This document shows, in pieces, positions 23,131 to 36,521 of a stretch of DNA of 64,000 nt. The position numbers were made by a program, and so were the translations under genes. Every line of letters begins with the position of its first letter. Positions within the stretch are counted from its first letter, which is position 1. Under the pieces are notes generated by a model. The model made no database searches. It was not told the DNA's origin and was given only the letters and a program-made list of their open reading frames with translations. The DNA comes from Pampus argenteus (Eukaryota; Chordata; Actinopteri; Scombriformes; Stromateidae): contig CM072873.1 of the NCBI GenBank assembly GCA_036937835.1, forward strand, positions 16,046,001-16,110,000. The letters are read 5' to 3'.

Positions 23131-24925
23131 ACTGAGAGCTTAAGGTCAGGGGTTAGAGTCAAAAGCAAGAAATGTCACAAGGAAAAGTGGGATGTTCTCT
23201 CTGTGATACTCTTCTTTCTGTACTTTCACTATTTTCTTTCTAATGGTCTAGTGTGTAGAGGAGAGTTATTCCTTATCCAGATGATGGATGATTCAAAAGA
23301 TGATCTGATTTTGTCTCGCTGTCCTCCGTTTTCTGCTACGTCTCTTTCGTGTCCTGGTTTACTGGAATGCCATCTTAGTTTTTCCCCACATGGCGAGCAA
23401 GAAAGCTACCTGAAAAAAAAACAAAACACAGGATGGTTTATTTCTGCAGCATTTCACAGCTCATTGCCTTCTGTTATTCTTTTGACACAATGCTTATTTT
23501 TTGATTGCACACGCCAAGACACAAAAGCCCAGTGGTGAATGTATTACATATTCGTCCACAAATGAAGCGTACCTGAACGAGGAAGCAGCTAATTAGCAGT
23601 CCTCTCCCTGTAGCCGTGTTGCTATAGTAGCCAAGCTCATTAGTGAAGGCAACGAACAATAAATCATCATCATCATCAAGTTTCTTTAAGCACACAGAGT
23701 TTGAAACGGGGCTCTCATGATTTCACTGCGCTGATGTGCACTGCCACGTCCTGCCGGCATTGAACATTTCCCAAGATGAGGAAAAATGACCCAAAAATAA
23801 CCTTGGACTTGCTCTGCTGCTGCTGCCTATACACATATCAGATGCTGGTACATGATGTACTGTTTGTGAGACAAATCTCTTTATTACCTTGATAATGTGA
23901 CTAATTGTCACAATATCTACAATACAATACCATGCTCACATTAGAGATGCATACATGTAAAAATCAGTTGTACTGTGGCTTTCTACTCTACAGTACTGTA
24001 AGTATATCTTCAAGATAGTAGATATTAGTATATTTATTTTATGCTGCTTTATTCCTTCACTGCATTTTAGAAGGATTTTTTTTTTTTTTTTCGATTGGTT
24101 AAAGTTAAATTACAGGCTTGAAATCACACAATACTTACCCAGTTATTTGCCTTGTACAAAAAATTAATCTTTTTGTGCCGAATAATTAAAGCAATTGTGC
24201 CATTTTGCAGATGCTTTATTATACTTTTCAATAGTGCTTCTGGTGTTTTATAAGTAGCAGTGAGTTGCTGTTGAAAATGCAGCTATTGTAGTCATCAATC
24301 GTAGCACAGTTGAGTCCACTTCTCTCTCTCTACTGAACAGTATTGAACACACACTCACCATTCCACTTTGAACAAGTACAGGGCACTGAACAAACACTCA
24401 CTTATACACAGAGCCCACATTGCCTCCCGTCTATAATATGAGCCACTCAAATGATGACTGCAATTACTTAGTTGTTTAACCAGAGACGGGGGGGCCGGGG
24501 CTGCTATTGTTACTGCACTTAGTAGATGTACAAGCATGTGCAGTGTTAGAAAATGCTCAAATGGTGATTTTATTTGCGTGCGATGTGGAGTGTTGGATAA
24601 AAGACGGGCCTTTACCCCCGACACAAGGCTTGACTCACAGGCAAAGGTGGGTAGGAGGGTCTTTCTTCCCATAAAGGCCAACAATTTTTATCTTAAACAT
24701 ATATAAGCAATGAAAAATACTTCAAATTAAATATGTCATTTATTTCTCTTTTAGTAAAATGTAGCCTGTTTCATTATCTACCTCAAAATGGCATTGGTAA
24801 TTTATGTTTGTATATGCAACATCAAAAAGTCAAGAATAAATAATTTCCTGATCTAAACCAACTAATAGTTCCAAATTTTGGAAATCTGTGCCCCATCTAA
24901 TTAATTGAATCAAGAACAGATTTGT

Positions 24926-24975
24926 TTAACCCTTGTATGGTATTCGGGTCTGTGGGACCCGTTTTCAGTTTAATT
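24926..24975 (+). mobile_element. piggyBac-like terminal inverted repeat (single end)
   Basis: TTAA followed by CCCTTGTATGG and then a small hairpin GGGTC-TGTGG-GACCC. piggyBac elements insert at TTAA and begin with CCC; the wording resembles non-autonomous piggyBac-type ends common in fish. No matching reverse end was found in the window, so the element is incomplete or the call is wrong. Confidence 0.45.
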
Positions 24976-25153
24976 AATTATTTTTTCAACCTGAAATTCA
25001 TTGGCTTTGGCTCATTTTCTGTGAAGAACACAAATCAAAACACATTCACATTACTGTTCAAACAGAAGTACACAATCAAACCATAAGAACAAAAATATAC
25101 ACACACAGAGTCACTGTTACTGGTCAACATTTTGTCCTATGACAAGAGCATTG

Positions 25154-25154
<1 letters not shown>

Positions 25155-25204
<50 letters not shown>
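25155..25204. repeat. (TG)n microsatellite, 50 bp
   Basis: About 25 perfect TG units, followed by TGCG steps to 25216. Confidence 0.97.
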
Positions 25205-25208
<4 letters not shown>

Positions 25209-25423
25209 CGTGCGTGTCTGTGAGGACAGTAGGATGAGGATGAGCAGACTGGAAAACGGCAGATCTGTTTTTCATTAGCGCACCAAGATGATCCTCTTGT
25301 ATGTCATTGCAGAGAAGGTTATGTGCAGCTTTGTCAATACATGTGTTTGTGTGTGTGTGTAAGATAGACCTAGTAGACACAACTCTAATTGAAGACAATG
25401 ATTCCTATGCCCCCCCACACACA

Positions 25424-25426
<3 letters not shown>

Positions 25427-25455
<29 letters not shown>
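25427..25455. repeat. (CA)n microsatellite
   Basis: About 14 near-perfect CA units, 220 bases after the TG array and thus able to pair with it as an inverted repeat. Confidence 0.93.
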
Positions 25456-25456
<1 letters not shown>

Positions 25457-26255
25457 TTCATCATTCCATATCACAAATCAAATCATCTAAACAACTCAAT
25501 GTTTTTCAAAAAAAACATCTGTTACTTTTTAATATTCTCTGGCTACTTTCACTGATAGTGGCCGCCACCTGCCCCGTGTTGAGTGTGCACTATTATAACA
25601 GATGTAGATCAACAAACCCGAGCTGCACAAAGCACTGTGGCAGCAGGTGTTCCATCTGTTCAGTGATGGAAAGCTGACTTCAGTGTACTAAAAGTCTTAC
25701 CTAGGATAAAGGTTAGTCTGAGTGGCGCATTTAACCTTTGTAAACATGGAGGCTTGTGTGACAGTATCACTTACAGATAAAAAATTAAAAGAAAGAAAAA
25801 TACTATTAGCGGCATTAGAGTTCCCTGTAATACTGTAATAACTATATTTATATAGGACTTCAAGAGAAAACTAAGTATTCGATAATCATATTATTCAAGC
25901 TGGGGTAATTATTATTATATGTGTATTAAATGCAGCTTAAAAGAGGATACATCACTGTGATTGTTCAGCTGTGTTTCTTGTTGTTAGCAGGATTTCTCCA
26001 AATGCTTTCCTATTAAAGTTAGCAGAAAGCAGCTCATTGAAACAACAGTGGCAAAACAAAAGCTACTCTTCTTCCTCTTCCTCTCGCAAAAGTGTGTGTT
26101 GTCTAGAAAAATGGCACAAAATTGACCTCGTCTCATGGCAAAATCCCCTTAAATCACAACTGGTTGATCTTACATTTGTTTGTGTTCTTTGACATGGAAG
26201 TATAAGGCAATACAGGTAAGAGAATGAATGCAAGCCATTTACCTCTTTCTGCAAT

Positions 26256-26360
26256 CTTTATGCTAAGCTAGAGATGATCACCTCCTGGCTCCAGCACCAT
26301 ACATAGTGCACACAGTACTTTTCTGGTATATTTTCTAAAATGTCTGACTATTCCTTTAAT
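26256..26360 (-). repeat. Old interspersed repeat, copy 2 (same family as 815-970)
   Basis: Read on the - strand it begins AAAGGAATAGTCAGACATTTT, shortened here to its key parts GGAATAG and ACATTTT, then GGTGCTGGAGCCAGGAGG and CTTAGCATAAAGATTG. These match the outer parts of the same family as copy 1, with the middle deleted. Orientation is opposite to copy 1. Confidence 0.5.
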
Positions 26361-29300
26361 ATCTGTTTTTGCTGCAGCAGACAAAAAAAAAAAAAAAACT
26401 TCCACTGCTTGAAATCGACCAACAGTGATCAGTACAATCAGATGATTGACAGATCATCCCAAATAAAATCAGACAATCAAACGTACCTTACTGACAATAA
26501 TTTATTCAGTTACACACTATGTGTACTATGCAGTGACAGATGGCACGTCTCTAATGGAAACATCTGCATACTGCGTTCCCCCGACTCTGAGAACAAGACA
26601 CAGACAGACACGGCGCTGTTCTCCTGCACCTTTTACTCTGAGCACAAACTAAAGGGCCTGTGGCGATGTTACCTACTGAATTATTTAATAGAGTGTGGGC
26701 GTATGCAATAAATTTTATATATTTATTTAAACGTGCTTTTCCATTACAAAGGGAAGAGCCACTGGAAATATAAGGATTTATGCAAATAAAACAGCATGGA
26801 ACAGAAAAATAATCCATGCAGTAAAATAAGGCAAAGCTGTGGGTAAGAGTGTGTGTGTTGAGCAATACTCAGCTGGTGTATTTAAAGCAGTGATGCTTCA
26901 CACACACACACAAGCAATTTAATAAAAAAAAATCATGCAAGACTTTTCTTTAATATTATAGGACGAAACAAACACCCATTATCTGCTGTTTAAAGATCAA
27001 TATTTGAATCCATGTCATCATACGCATCAACACCACATCTAGCATCTTAGCATGAGGTTGTTTCCTCACCAGATAAGTGAACTGCCAGAACATCCATCCA
27101 GTATCTAATCAGCCATGACTAAGCCTGTCTCCGTGTTCGACCCTGCCTTGTGTCTGAATTACTGGATGAATAACCTGATTGAGCTTTCATTGCATTTACA
27201 GTAAGAGCTGCATTGGTTTAATAAAGCTAAGAGGCCCTTCTGATTCACTTGAAACCAACCTGGCAACCAGCTAGCCTTGGCCTTGCCCCCTACAAAAAAA
27301 ACAAACCTGGCAAGCAGCCCTGGCCCTGGCTCACAGACAGAACAGGAAAGAGCTAACTCATCATTAAGTAGAATAACTGAGTCAGGGAAAAAACTCTCAC
27401 TTTATGTATTTTGTTTTCTTCTTTTTCTCTCAATCTCACTGTCATAATTCATGTATGTGTCCCTCTCAGTGTTAAGATGTATGAGGCAAGCTCAAATTAG
27501 TCAAATTAAAGATACAAAAACCATCCATTAAAAGACTAGATACAGTTGAGGAGTCTTATTAACATCAGCAGTAATTGGTGGATTATAAAGTGGCGATGCG
27601 GAGTACATTCATTTTTCTCCGCTTGACTGACTTTGGAGACTGTCTGGCTGACTCGGTGCCTTGGCAGACTGGCTGCAGTATCCCTATCTGACAAGTCTAA
27701 TGAATCTGATTTCTAATTTGACACAAAAGAGAAATTGCCGCCTGCCAGGTTGATTTTCTCTGCCTGACTCATCAGACCGTCCCTGTCCGTCTAAACCGTT
27801 CAGGTCAAACAAGAACTGTGATGTTCCTCTCGGTATCACTGACCCTGCAGCCCGACTGGCTTCATTAGTTGCAGATAGATTCTAGCATATATAAGTCAAT
27901 AACCCACTGTTAACTTCAAACAGGCACACAAGAAATTTCACTACACCTTATTGAATGATGATGATGGCAAGGGTGCAGCCATCCAGAAACAGAGTAAACA
28001 AGGAAGCTGTAAATCGATGGCTATGGTATCATAAAACTAATACATTTCAGTTTTCTCTCAGTTCTCATTACAGTACAAATAATATTACCAAGATAAAGAA
28101 GACAGGACTGAGCCTAAGTTGAAAACAATGGACAGTTTGCTTTAATTAAAGCTTTTAATAAACTGAGGTCTACTGAGTCTATATTTGTCATACAATATAA
28201 ACAGATAAATTACTTGTTGATCAGCTGGGTTAACAGACCGCATATTATCCACTTTATTGTCATTCTTATCTATTTAGATACAGACACTGTAAAAACTGGT
28301 ATTAGACAATTCTGAAGACATACGCTTAGCTGGCTGACTGAGTGGTTTGCTTACCGACTCATATTTTGGCTTGATGATGGATGCTGATGATGGATTTGAC
28401 TGTAAAATTTTAAATATGTTGATCAGTACTCTAGTACTTGTAATAAAAGGCATAAGAAATGAGAAAATGGAATAACGAATGCTGCCCGTTTCAGGTGTGT
28501 CATCCCCATCTGTCAAAAGTTTCCAAGGTGGAAACTGTTGGCACTGGTTCCAGGGTAGCCTACAGACAAAACGCTCTGCAGGACTGACCTGTCAGCCAGC
28601 CTGATACACTCACAATTTGGCCTGCCGCATCCCCCATCTATCTTAGCCCCAATGCAGCATGGTGGGAGCCTGAAGCTTAAAAATCATTGGATCTGGCTCC
28701 AGACTACAAGATAAATAAAAAAACAACAACAGTGCCACTCCCTGTGGCTCCCTGGCTAACCAGCCATATCACATACATCTGTGTCTGCGTAGCCTCGAGT
28801 GCTAAAAGACAACAGGGTAATTTCACACACTCAGGGACTTACACTGGTTATTGATATCTGACTGTAAACCTCAATTGAAGACATTTAAGGCTTAAATACG
28901 TGCCTGGAATGTGTAGTAAAGTAGGTGTGTTGTGTAAGTCTGCAGGACCGCAGATGGACCCTTCTCTTATTAGGAGGAGACGGGCTGGGTGTCTGCTAGA
29001 TAGTTGGCAAAAATTGACTTAGCTGCAGGACACTGCTGTTTGTTTCCTGTTTCCAACAACAACAACAACAAGGTGGTGTTTACTTTTGCCATGACGACAA
29101 AGATTGCACAAATTTGAGAAAACAGAAACCACATTTCAAGTGATAATTTTAACCATGATATTTTTTTTCTTTTTTTTTTATACCTAACCACAACATTGTT
29201 ACACCGATGATTTGGAACAGTTTTGGAAAGCAGCATATTACGCTCTTCTGGGTCATGCAGCATTTTACCCATGTCATAATTAACACAGCCGCTAGATGAA

Positions 29301-30783
29301 GAAAACGTAACTATAGGTCATTCTGGAGTGCAGGTACAATCGACCTATGCGGTCGTTTAATTATGAGGATGTGTTGGAAATATTGGTCACACTCAGAGAT
29401 AATGGAAAAAAAGGAAATATTGCCAGTAGTTGCCAAAAAAAAAACAATTTTCTCCCCACAGTATTGTCTCTATCGATCCGATTTGCTAATCTCCATCCCT
29501 TCTGTGTACAGCATTGTCCTTCTGTGTCTGAGAAAGCTTTCTGTATCATATCACTGCATTAAAACCTCTATTTCCATGACATGATAGCGAGATCCAAGAA
29601 AAATCATAGACCATCAGACTCACATGGGCTACAGTATTTCTTTGCCATCACACCCTCTACACTCGTCTCTGCTCTCAGTCTAGTTGACTGTTAGTTCATA
29701 TTGCTTGCCAACAAATGGATGCATGTTCAAACAGCCCAATGACAGTTGATGATACTTTCCATTTCATTGATTACGTCTCCCCATTACCCTTTCTACAGTC
29801 CCAAGTGCATTTCCTCCCCTTTCACTTTCTGACAGAATTTGTGTCCTTTTCGCGTTTTCTCTGTGTCTCTCGAATTTCAGCCTTCGACTGTTTCACCATG
29901 ACAACAACCACATGGGTAATAACCCTGAACTCCGGCGACCACCAAAAAGTTTTCTGGTCCAACAAGTCATCAAACCTAAAGCGTGGTAAGTAATGGTGAG
30001 GCGTCAAAAAACATTTGGTGAATAATTTCCGATAGCCTCCTATTGAATTCATGTGTGATAAACTGGTATATACAAATGATGCCATATTTTGTTATTAAGA
30101 CAGTATTAAGGCAGTTTTATTTAAGTTTAGATCGTGTTTCATTTACTTACTTGAAAAAATATAGACAACAATGATATATACAGTATATTTGTAATGATGT
30201 TCAACAATGTGCATATTGTATATGGTAACAGGCCTTGGTATTTATATATTAGTAATATAAAAGTGTCATCCTGTGAATCTCATACCAGCTGCATTGAAAG
30301 CCATTATTGGATAGGATAATGACAATATAGTCTCTAGAAAAAAAATAAGGCTTAAATAAGGTGAGGAGGACTATTATGGAACAAAGCCTCAGAGAGGGAA
30401 AGAGAACAAACAAACTGCAGGTATTAGGCAACTCTGCATAATAATCTTCTGCTCTTTAGAGACATTATTTCTATGCGTCTTAGACAAATCATCTTAAAAT
30501 GTGAGACCTTTTATCTCTGTCAGTCTCTTACTATCGAGAAACAGGAAATTGCTGCATGTCATTTAGAGACTGCTTAAGTTAAACAAGACCAATGTGAAAG
30601 GCAGAAAAGATCCAGCCTACAAAATATACCTGTAGTGAAGCTACCGCAGCCACAAATGTATAACAGAGATCAGATTACATTGTAATGATAATGATCAAGG
30701 CTGCACACCTCCCACACACTGGCCCTCCAGTCTCTTTCTCTCCCTCTCTTTTCTCTCTCTTTAGAGCCTGTTGAACCTGATGG

Positions 30784-30850
30784 GTGTGTGTGTGTGTGTG
30801 TGTGTGTGTGTCTGTGTGTGTGTGTGTGTGTATGTGTGTTGGGGGGAAGC

Positions 30851-30888
<38 letters not shown>
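30784..30888. repeat. Two (TG)n arrays
   Basis: TG arrays at 30784-30838 (one TC and one TA interruption) and 30854-30888, separated by a G-rich GGGGGGAAGCAAC spacer. Confidence 0.95.
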
Positions 30889-30892
<4 letters not shown>

Positions 30893-32397
30893 TCTGATTA
30901 TATTAGCCTTTATGCGCAGGCAGGTTCACTGACGTCAGTGCTGAGCAGCATCTGATGGAGGAAAGGCGGTGGGGGCCAGTCAGCCATTCACAAATATAAA
31001 GGGTTATTGTGTGTGTGTTTGTGAGTGTGTGTGTGTGTGTGTGTTCCTGCTGCATGAGTCAGATCTATATTTTACAAGACATCACTATATGTAAAACATT
31101 TATTGGTGCATAAAGAAATCTTCCAAACAGACACAAGATCATCAACACCCATTCTGTCTGACGTCTGTCTTGTATCTATTACACGAACACACACTCTGCA
31201 TCCGTTATTCCTAATAAAGATGAACAAATGGCAAAACAATTGCCATTTGTCGGTATAAGTTCATGATGTCTATTCACACACACATCGCATGATAAAATAG
31301 TACCTATGTTGGCTGCCACAGTACATCATATTTTGTGAGGTACTATTTTTTGCAGGCTCTGTTACTTTCACATGTTTTTAGATTAAACATATGTGTCACT
31401 GTTGTTGTTTTCACCCGTTATTCATTATTATCACGTTCCTCTTCCTTCTCTTCACATATTGGTATCTATTGGTTTGGCTACAACTGATTCTGACTAAACG
31501 CTGTATTATGTTCATTATATCACATTCATCACATGCTGTGTGATGGATATGTCATTTTATTTTTTAAACAAAACCCCACAGCTGTATAATGTAAACACAA
31601 CCTCCACATGACAGTGAGCAAATTAAAACTGGAATCGACTTTCTTTATTTCTGCGCAGCTGTCTCTCGTGGGAACTAACAGGCACCTGTTGAGCGCTGAC
31701 AGGCCCGTCAACCTCCAGTGTATTAGCGAGTGATCAGCTGATGACTGTTTTCAGCACCACGGACAGCACATCATCACAACCAAGTATGAGGGATGAGGGG
31801 GAAAAAAAGAATTAAGGAGGGGGGAAAAGACCTTACGGCAGAGACTGGGAGAGAAAGGGAGAGAAAAAGAGATCTAGCCATGTCATTAGGGATTAGCCCA
31901 GTTCCACAGCTTGAGGCTTTCAGTGTCTGAGTGCTCTTGTACTCACATAGACACACACACATACATCCAGTAGCGCAGCATGCCTCGCTGTTTGTGTGCA
32001 TGCACAAGATAGATAGATAGATAGATATATAGATAGATAGATAGATGTTTTTTTTCTATCACAGCAGGCTATATGCTCCTTTGCAGTAGCATGAGGTTTG
32101 AACATTGCAAAGAAGCTTTATACCTTCACATTAGCATATAAAAGCTATTTTTAGCTCCTCTCATTTGCTGAGCATAAAGACAATAATTCTCACCATGGCT
32201 TTATTTCTCTTTTCTTCCAAGACACACCTTAACACAGTCCAAGCAAACACCACATATACTCTCACCTGTAAAAACACTTCATTAAACGTCCCACCCTACT
32301 TCAGTCGGGTCCCAGCAGCCCCTCTGTCTCTTCCTGTACTCTCCTCTCGACCCTCCTGCTGCAGCCCTAGTCCAGTGGGAGAATCGACCCCCACCCT

Positions 32398-32400
<3 letters not shown>

Positions 32401-32447
<47 letters not shown>

Positions 32448-32460
32448 CCCCTCTCTCTCT
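32401..32460. repeat. (CT)n microsatellite
   Basis: Twenty perfect CT units to 32440 and an interrupted continuation. It lies next to the presumed slc7a14 promoter, within the presumed first intron. Confidence 0.97.
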
Positions 32461-32750
32461 CACGCACAGACGCTAACCGTTACATGTACATACAGGAAGG
32501 GACCGTTTCCCGACATTTCCGTTCACTCCGCGGCGTCACTGAACATCACCTTTAGGAAGACGCACGATTTCCGACGCGTTATGCGCCATCGCTCGTGAAA
32601 AAAAAAATGCACAAAGGAAGACAACAAAGGAGGTGGTGAAGGAGGAGTGAGTGGGGAGTAACTGAGAGAGAGACAGAAGAGTAGAGGGGTGCTCTAGTAG
32701 AGAGATAACGAGGTTGACAGGAAGAGAAAAGTGGAGTAAAAAGCACTCAC

Positions 32751-33000
32751 TGTGTGCGCAGCCGGATTAAATGATGCCCATGTCTGATGCTGCAGTCGGT
32801 CACCAGCATCAGCAGCAGCATCTCCGGGCTGCGGGAGACAGCGCGGGAGGGAGGGAGAGAGGGAGAGGGAGAGGGAGAGGGAGAGGCTGATGATGTAAAA
32901 AGCTTTAAATCATTCAGGAGCCCGCTGCACGACATGTGACCGCCGCCATGGTGTATTTTTCATCCGGTTTGTTTCCTGCTCGCCTTCACAGACCAGGAAA
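32751..33000 (-). promoter_or_regulatory. slc7a14: Candidate promoter and 5' non-coding exon of slc7a14
   Basis: Around 32480-33000 CpG density is well above the surroundings. On the - strand the sequence ends in CACACA|GTGAGT, a strong splice donor, after a run of CTCCCT repeats and several ATGs (one opening MLLLMLVTDC). A CCGCCATGG box lies at about 32941. slc7a14 is the next gene on this strand and its ATG directly follows an acceptor-like CAG, so this is the most likely first exon. No RNA evidence is available. Confidence 0.4.
32847..32886. repeat. (GGGAGA)n purine repeat
   Basis: Six-base GGGAGA units in the candidate slc7a14 first exon; read on the - strand it is (TCTCCC)n. Confidence 0.9.
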
Positions 33001-33031
33001 GACCAAGCTGACCGGACGTTCTGGTGCCAAA

Positions 33032-33069
33032 ACACCATATATATATATATATATATATATATATGGTGT
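33032..33069. repeat. 38-bp perfect palindrome with (AT)14 core
   Basis: ACACC, then fourteen AT units, then GGTGT: every base pairs with its mirror. The non-AT arms show it is not just a chance end of the microsatellite. Confidence 0.95.
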
Positions 33070-34770
33070 CTTATAAGGCATAACAAGACTATCCTTCATA
33101 TGGGTCATTTACTTATCTAAATATAATTGTTAATGTTAATTGTTAATAACAAACACCACAGTTTACCTGGTAATTGCTTTACAGTCATGTAAATCAATAG
33201 GTTGTGAAATTGACAAACAGAGCTGTAGCAACAAATCATCCTCACCAATGCAAAGTGGATGGTATAGGTCACTTCAGGCATGTCTGTCAAACAGAGTGAT
33301 GTCAGTTTTGAGACAGCTATTAAATTTGCATGTGACATTTCCCACAAATGCAATGACTTGAGGGCTTCTTAGAGCACCACGTTGGTGGTTAGTGGCATGT
33401 GGGGAAAATGCATCACTGCCGTCCATCTGCCCGGCAGTGGCAGTGAGAGTCACGTAAAGACCTGTTGCTAAATTATTAAGCCTGTGCTGGTCTCTGATCA
33501 AATATTAAGCAGATGGCCATGTTATTTGCCATAGATAGCCTATTTATGTAATTTGCCTTGTGTGTGTGTGTGTGTGAGTGAGAGAGAGTAAGAGAGAGAG
33601 AGAGAGAGAGACTAAGATATACGCATTTGCCAATGTGCGTGTGATCAATATTACCAGTGAATAATCAGTGATGCAACTGGCCCAGAGGAGCTTCATCTAT
33701 ATGGTTTCAGTGGGGGGGGTTTTGTAGTCAAACATATGCCCAAATGCTGCTGCATCAAAGGCTGCTACAGAACAGCTAATATTCCTACACGTGTTCACTT
33801 ATTCCCTTTGACAGACTCTGCCTTCACACCAACATTTCCCAGAAATGTTTGAGCTAAAAAAAATACCCTCAAGTAGACAATCCAAAGCCATTATATCAAA
33901 TCTGCTCTCTTGCTTTCACATATTCATCCTAGTAGAGCTATGGATTGTGGCAGCCATCTTTGTCATGGATGAGAAATGAAGACTCTCTAGTAAGTGTGCT
34001 GGTGGTCACACTGGAAATTATTTTTATGTTAATACGATTTGAGGACTTATAGATACCTTAATATGTCCATATTTTTATACAGTCTATAGTTGAAAAAAAT
34101 AAGCAGGTGAGGGCATAAAGACTATATATACATGCACAGGCCTGTAGTATATTCATACATTCATACTCATTCATCCTGCAATTCACATTTCTCATGTGTA
34201 CTCGCTCTTAATTAATGTTAACAGCTATCAGCTGTCTAATCAGGTGACAACTCCATTGCCAGCCTATCATCTTGTGGCTGTCTTTTTAAAATACGTTTGT
34301 CTCTCTCTGCCCCGACACCTCCCCATCTCTGCTGCTCAGGGCTGACATCCCTCAATCACAAAACCTATATAATATATATAATAAACACATATCTTTTCTT
34401 CATTCACTTGTCTCTCCTGATTGAAGTATGTCTGTGACTTGCTGCACTTCCCAGGCTGTGTGAGGTTCTTCATACCATCATGGCTGCAGCTCTGTCGTTG
34501 TTTGTTTTTTCAGCTCATCCTCACTGCCTCCACTGCTAAATGTCAGCTACCCTGCAGTCCAGCTGCTGTGTGAGTGCTGGAGTTTCAGTGTGTTTGTGTG
34601 AGAGAGAGAGCAAGAGAGCAAGAGATGACTCACTATCACTGCGCCCTCAGCAGTGAGATAGCTGAGACCTGAGTGTCACTACCCATAATTCAGTATTGTT
34701 TGATGAGGTCACTAGGCTACCGGGCAGGACTGACCCTTTATATCTGTCAGATGTTAACCTGTGGGAATGG

Positions 34771-34773
34771 ACA

Positions 34774-34820
<47 letters not shown>
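34771..34820. repeat. (CA)n microsatellite, about 50 bp
   Basis: Near-perfect CA array with one CATA interruption near 34779. Confidence 0.95.
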
Positions 34821-34826
<6 letters not shown>

Positions 34827-36475
34827 TGACACGGGTCAGAACCTCTTCCTCATATATGGAGGTCTGGTTTAACCAGTCTGTCTGTCTGTGTGCACATTAC
34901 AGAATGCATGAGCACCAAAAAACAAATGTGTGCTACTACGCATTTCACTTTTATGCATGTAATGCATCTAATCTGCCTGCTCATATCTCATCATAATAAA
35001 TGTTCCATATTCACATGCTATCAAAACTCCATATCCAGCTCAATAGTCTCTCCTCCATCCATGTCAGCCTCCTCCGCTCTGCTCTAACAGGCATGTATTA
35101 TTCAACACAATTTCCAGAAGTAGCCTTTCTCCCTTTCTGCAACTCCCTCTGATACGCCGACACTTGGAGACGCAAAGGAAGATGGAGGAAGGAGAGCTAG
35201 AAGTTTTGAAGAAAGACAAGACAGCAGGAGGAGGACAACAGTGACAGAAAGATCAGGGAGGATAGAGGGAAATGATATAATGATGAGGAGACAGTCACAC
35301 AGTGAGTCAAAGAGGTCAAGAGAGTCAAGATTTTGGGTTGTAAAGTTGTTTCAAGGACAGCCCAGTCTCTCCTGTCTTAGTGTCCATCTGCCCTTTCTGC
35401 AACTGAGTGACTCAGTGTAGAAAATGATACCTAAAAATAAACTCAATCTTTTATCCAATAGTGTAATAAAGTAGCTTTTCCAATACAAAGCTAGATTAAG
35501 TTAATGGAATTACTTCTGCCTATGGAAACTACAATGCATTTCTTGTGCATGGTTCTTTAAACTGTTTTTAAACACTGTTTGTCAGTGTGCTGTGCTGTGC
35601 TGTCTAGTTGCCTCTTCTCAACTGACACCTAAACAAGCTGAAACAAACATTGTTCAGCCTCTGCAAATACAATTTGACACAGACTTGGTCTGCAAAAGGC
35701 AAAACCTGGAGAGGCTCATGTTGCTAATTAGCAATTAGCAGCGCTGTGAGTTAATGCCATGGTTTCTGGAGTCTCTTTGAGGCATGCCGGGTCTCGTCCC
35801 ATGATCCTCTGCAACTCTTTTGAGGTCGGCCGTTCCCACAGGTGTTTGTTCCATGGACAGGGTCATTAGCGATGGCCTCCAACAGTGCTTCAGCTCATCA
35901 ACTGTACACCAAAAGACACACACACACACACTAAACAGCTTCTGTAGCATACCAGGAACAGACAAACAACTCTGTACAGCTGGATCCAAAGCAGCCTAGA
36001 CTATGTGCTTTTGTTTTTGTGTGTGTCAGTGTGTTGGGATGGGATGCATTTCTTTCAGAGGTGATTAATAGCATACTGTGCTTCCTCCTAAGGAGCAAGA
36101 GAACTGGCTGCAACAGTGCATTTTAGTCTGACAAATGTCTCCCCATATGGCCATAACTCAGCCAACAAGTCACTGCCAAGCCTGTTCACTCCTTAAAATG
36201 TTAGAAAGGCAAAGGACTGACTGAGGGATGGAGGTGCAGAATTAGAAATGTCTTCTCATCTTTGTTTTGTGCCATTGGTTGATTGCATAGGGTTGAATAA
36301 GAAGCATTGCTACTGCTCTTTCTTTGTGGATACAAACACATACATGCAAGCATGCATGCACTTACACACATCACTATCTACTGCAGTATCTGCTCTGGAT
36401 TAACAGATTTTCCTCATTGCAGTTTCCCTGTTTAACATTCCCCTCACTTCCTTTTCGCTCCTCATCATTCCCCAC

Positions 36476-36484
<9 letters not shown>

Positions 36485-36519
<35 letters not shown>
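36485..36519. repeat. (CA)n microsatellite
   Basis: About 17 perfect CA units following a CT-rich stretch. Confidence 0.95.

Positions 36520-36521
<2 letters not shown>

Larger units (their letters stand above)
23131..32750. other. Probable first intron of slc7a14 (non-coding)
   Basis: No coding exon was recognised in 9.6 kb. The acceptor-like CTCTCAG before the slc7a14 ATG and a GTGAGT donor at 32750 on the same strand suggest one long intron in the 5'UTR. Inside are a piggyBac-like end (24926), two long TG/CA arrays (25155 and 25427), an old interspersed repeat (26256-26360) and quieter unique sequence (27000-29000) that could hold conserved regulatory elements, which I cannot judge from one genome. 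Confidence 0.4.

Noticed and set aside
25117..25398. Histidine/threonine-rich frames over CA/TG arrays throughout the window
   Set aside because: These are translations of dinucleotide repeats.
29715..29993. Frame ending in a GTAAGT donor-like site near 29987 as an exon
   Set aside because: The peptide (TTTTWVITLNSGDHQKVFW) matches no family I know, and a single donor without an acceptor or neighbouring exons is not enough.
31990..32047. GATA repeats as a third LINE tail
   Set aside because: The conserved AATTTCCCAGTTTGGGATTA tail is absent on either side, so it is only a microsatellite.
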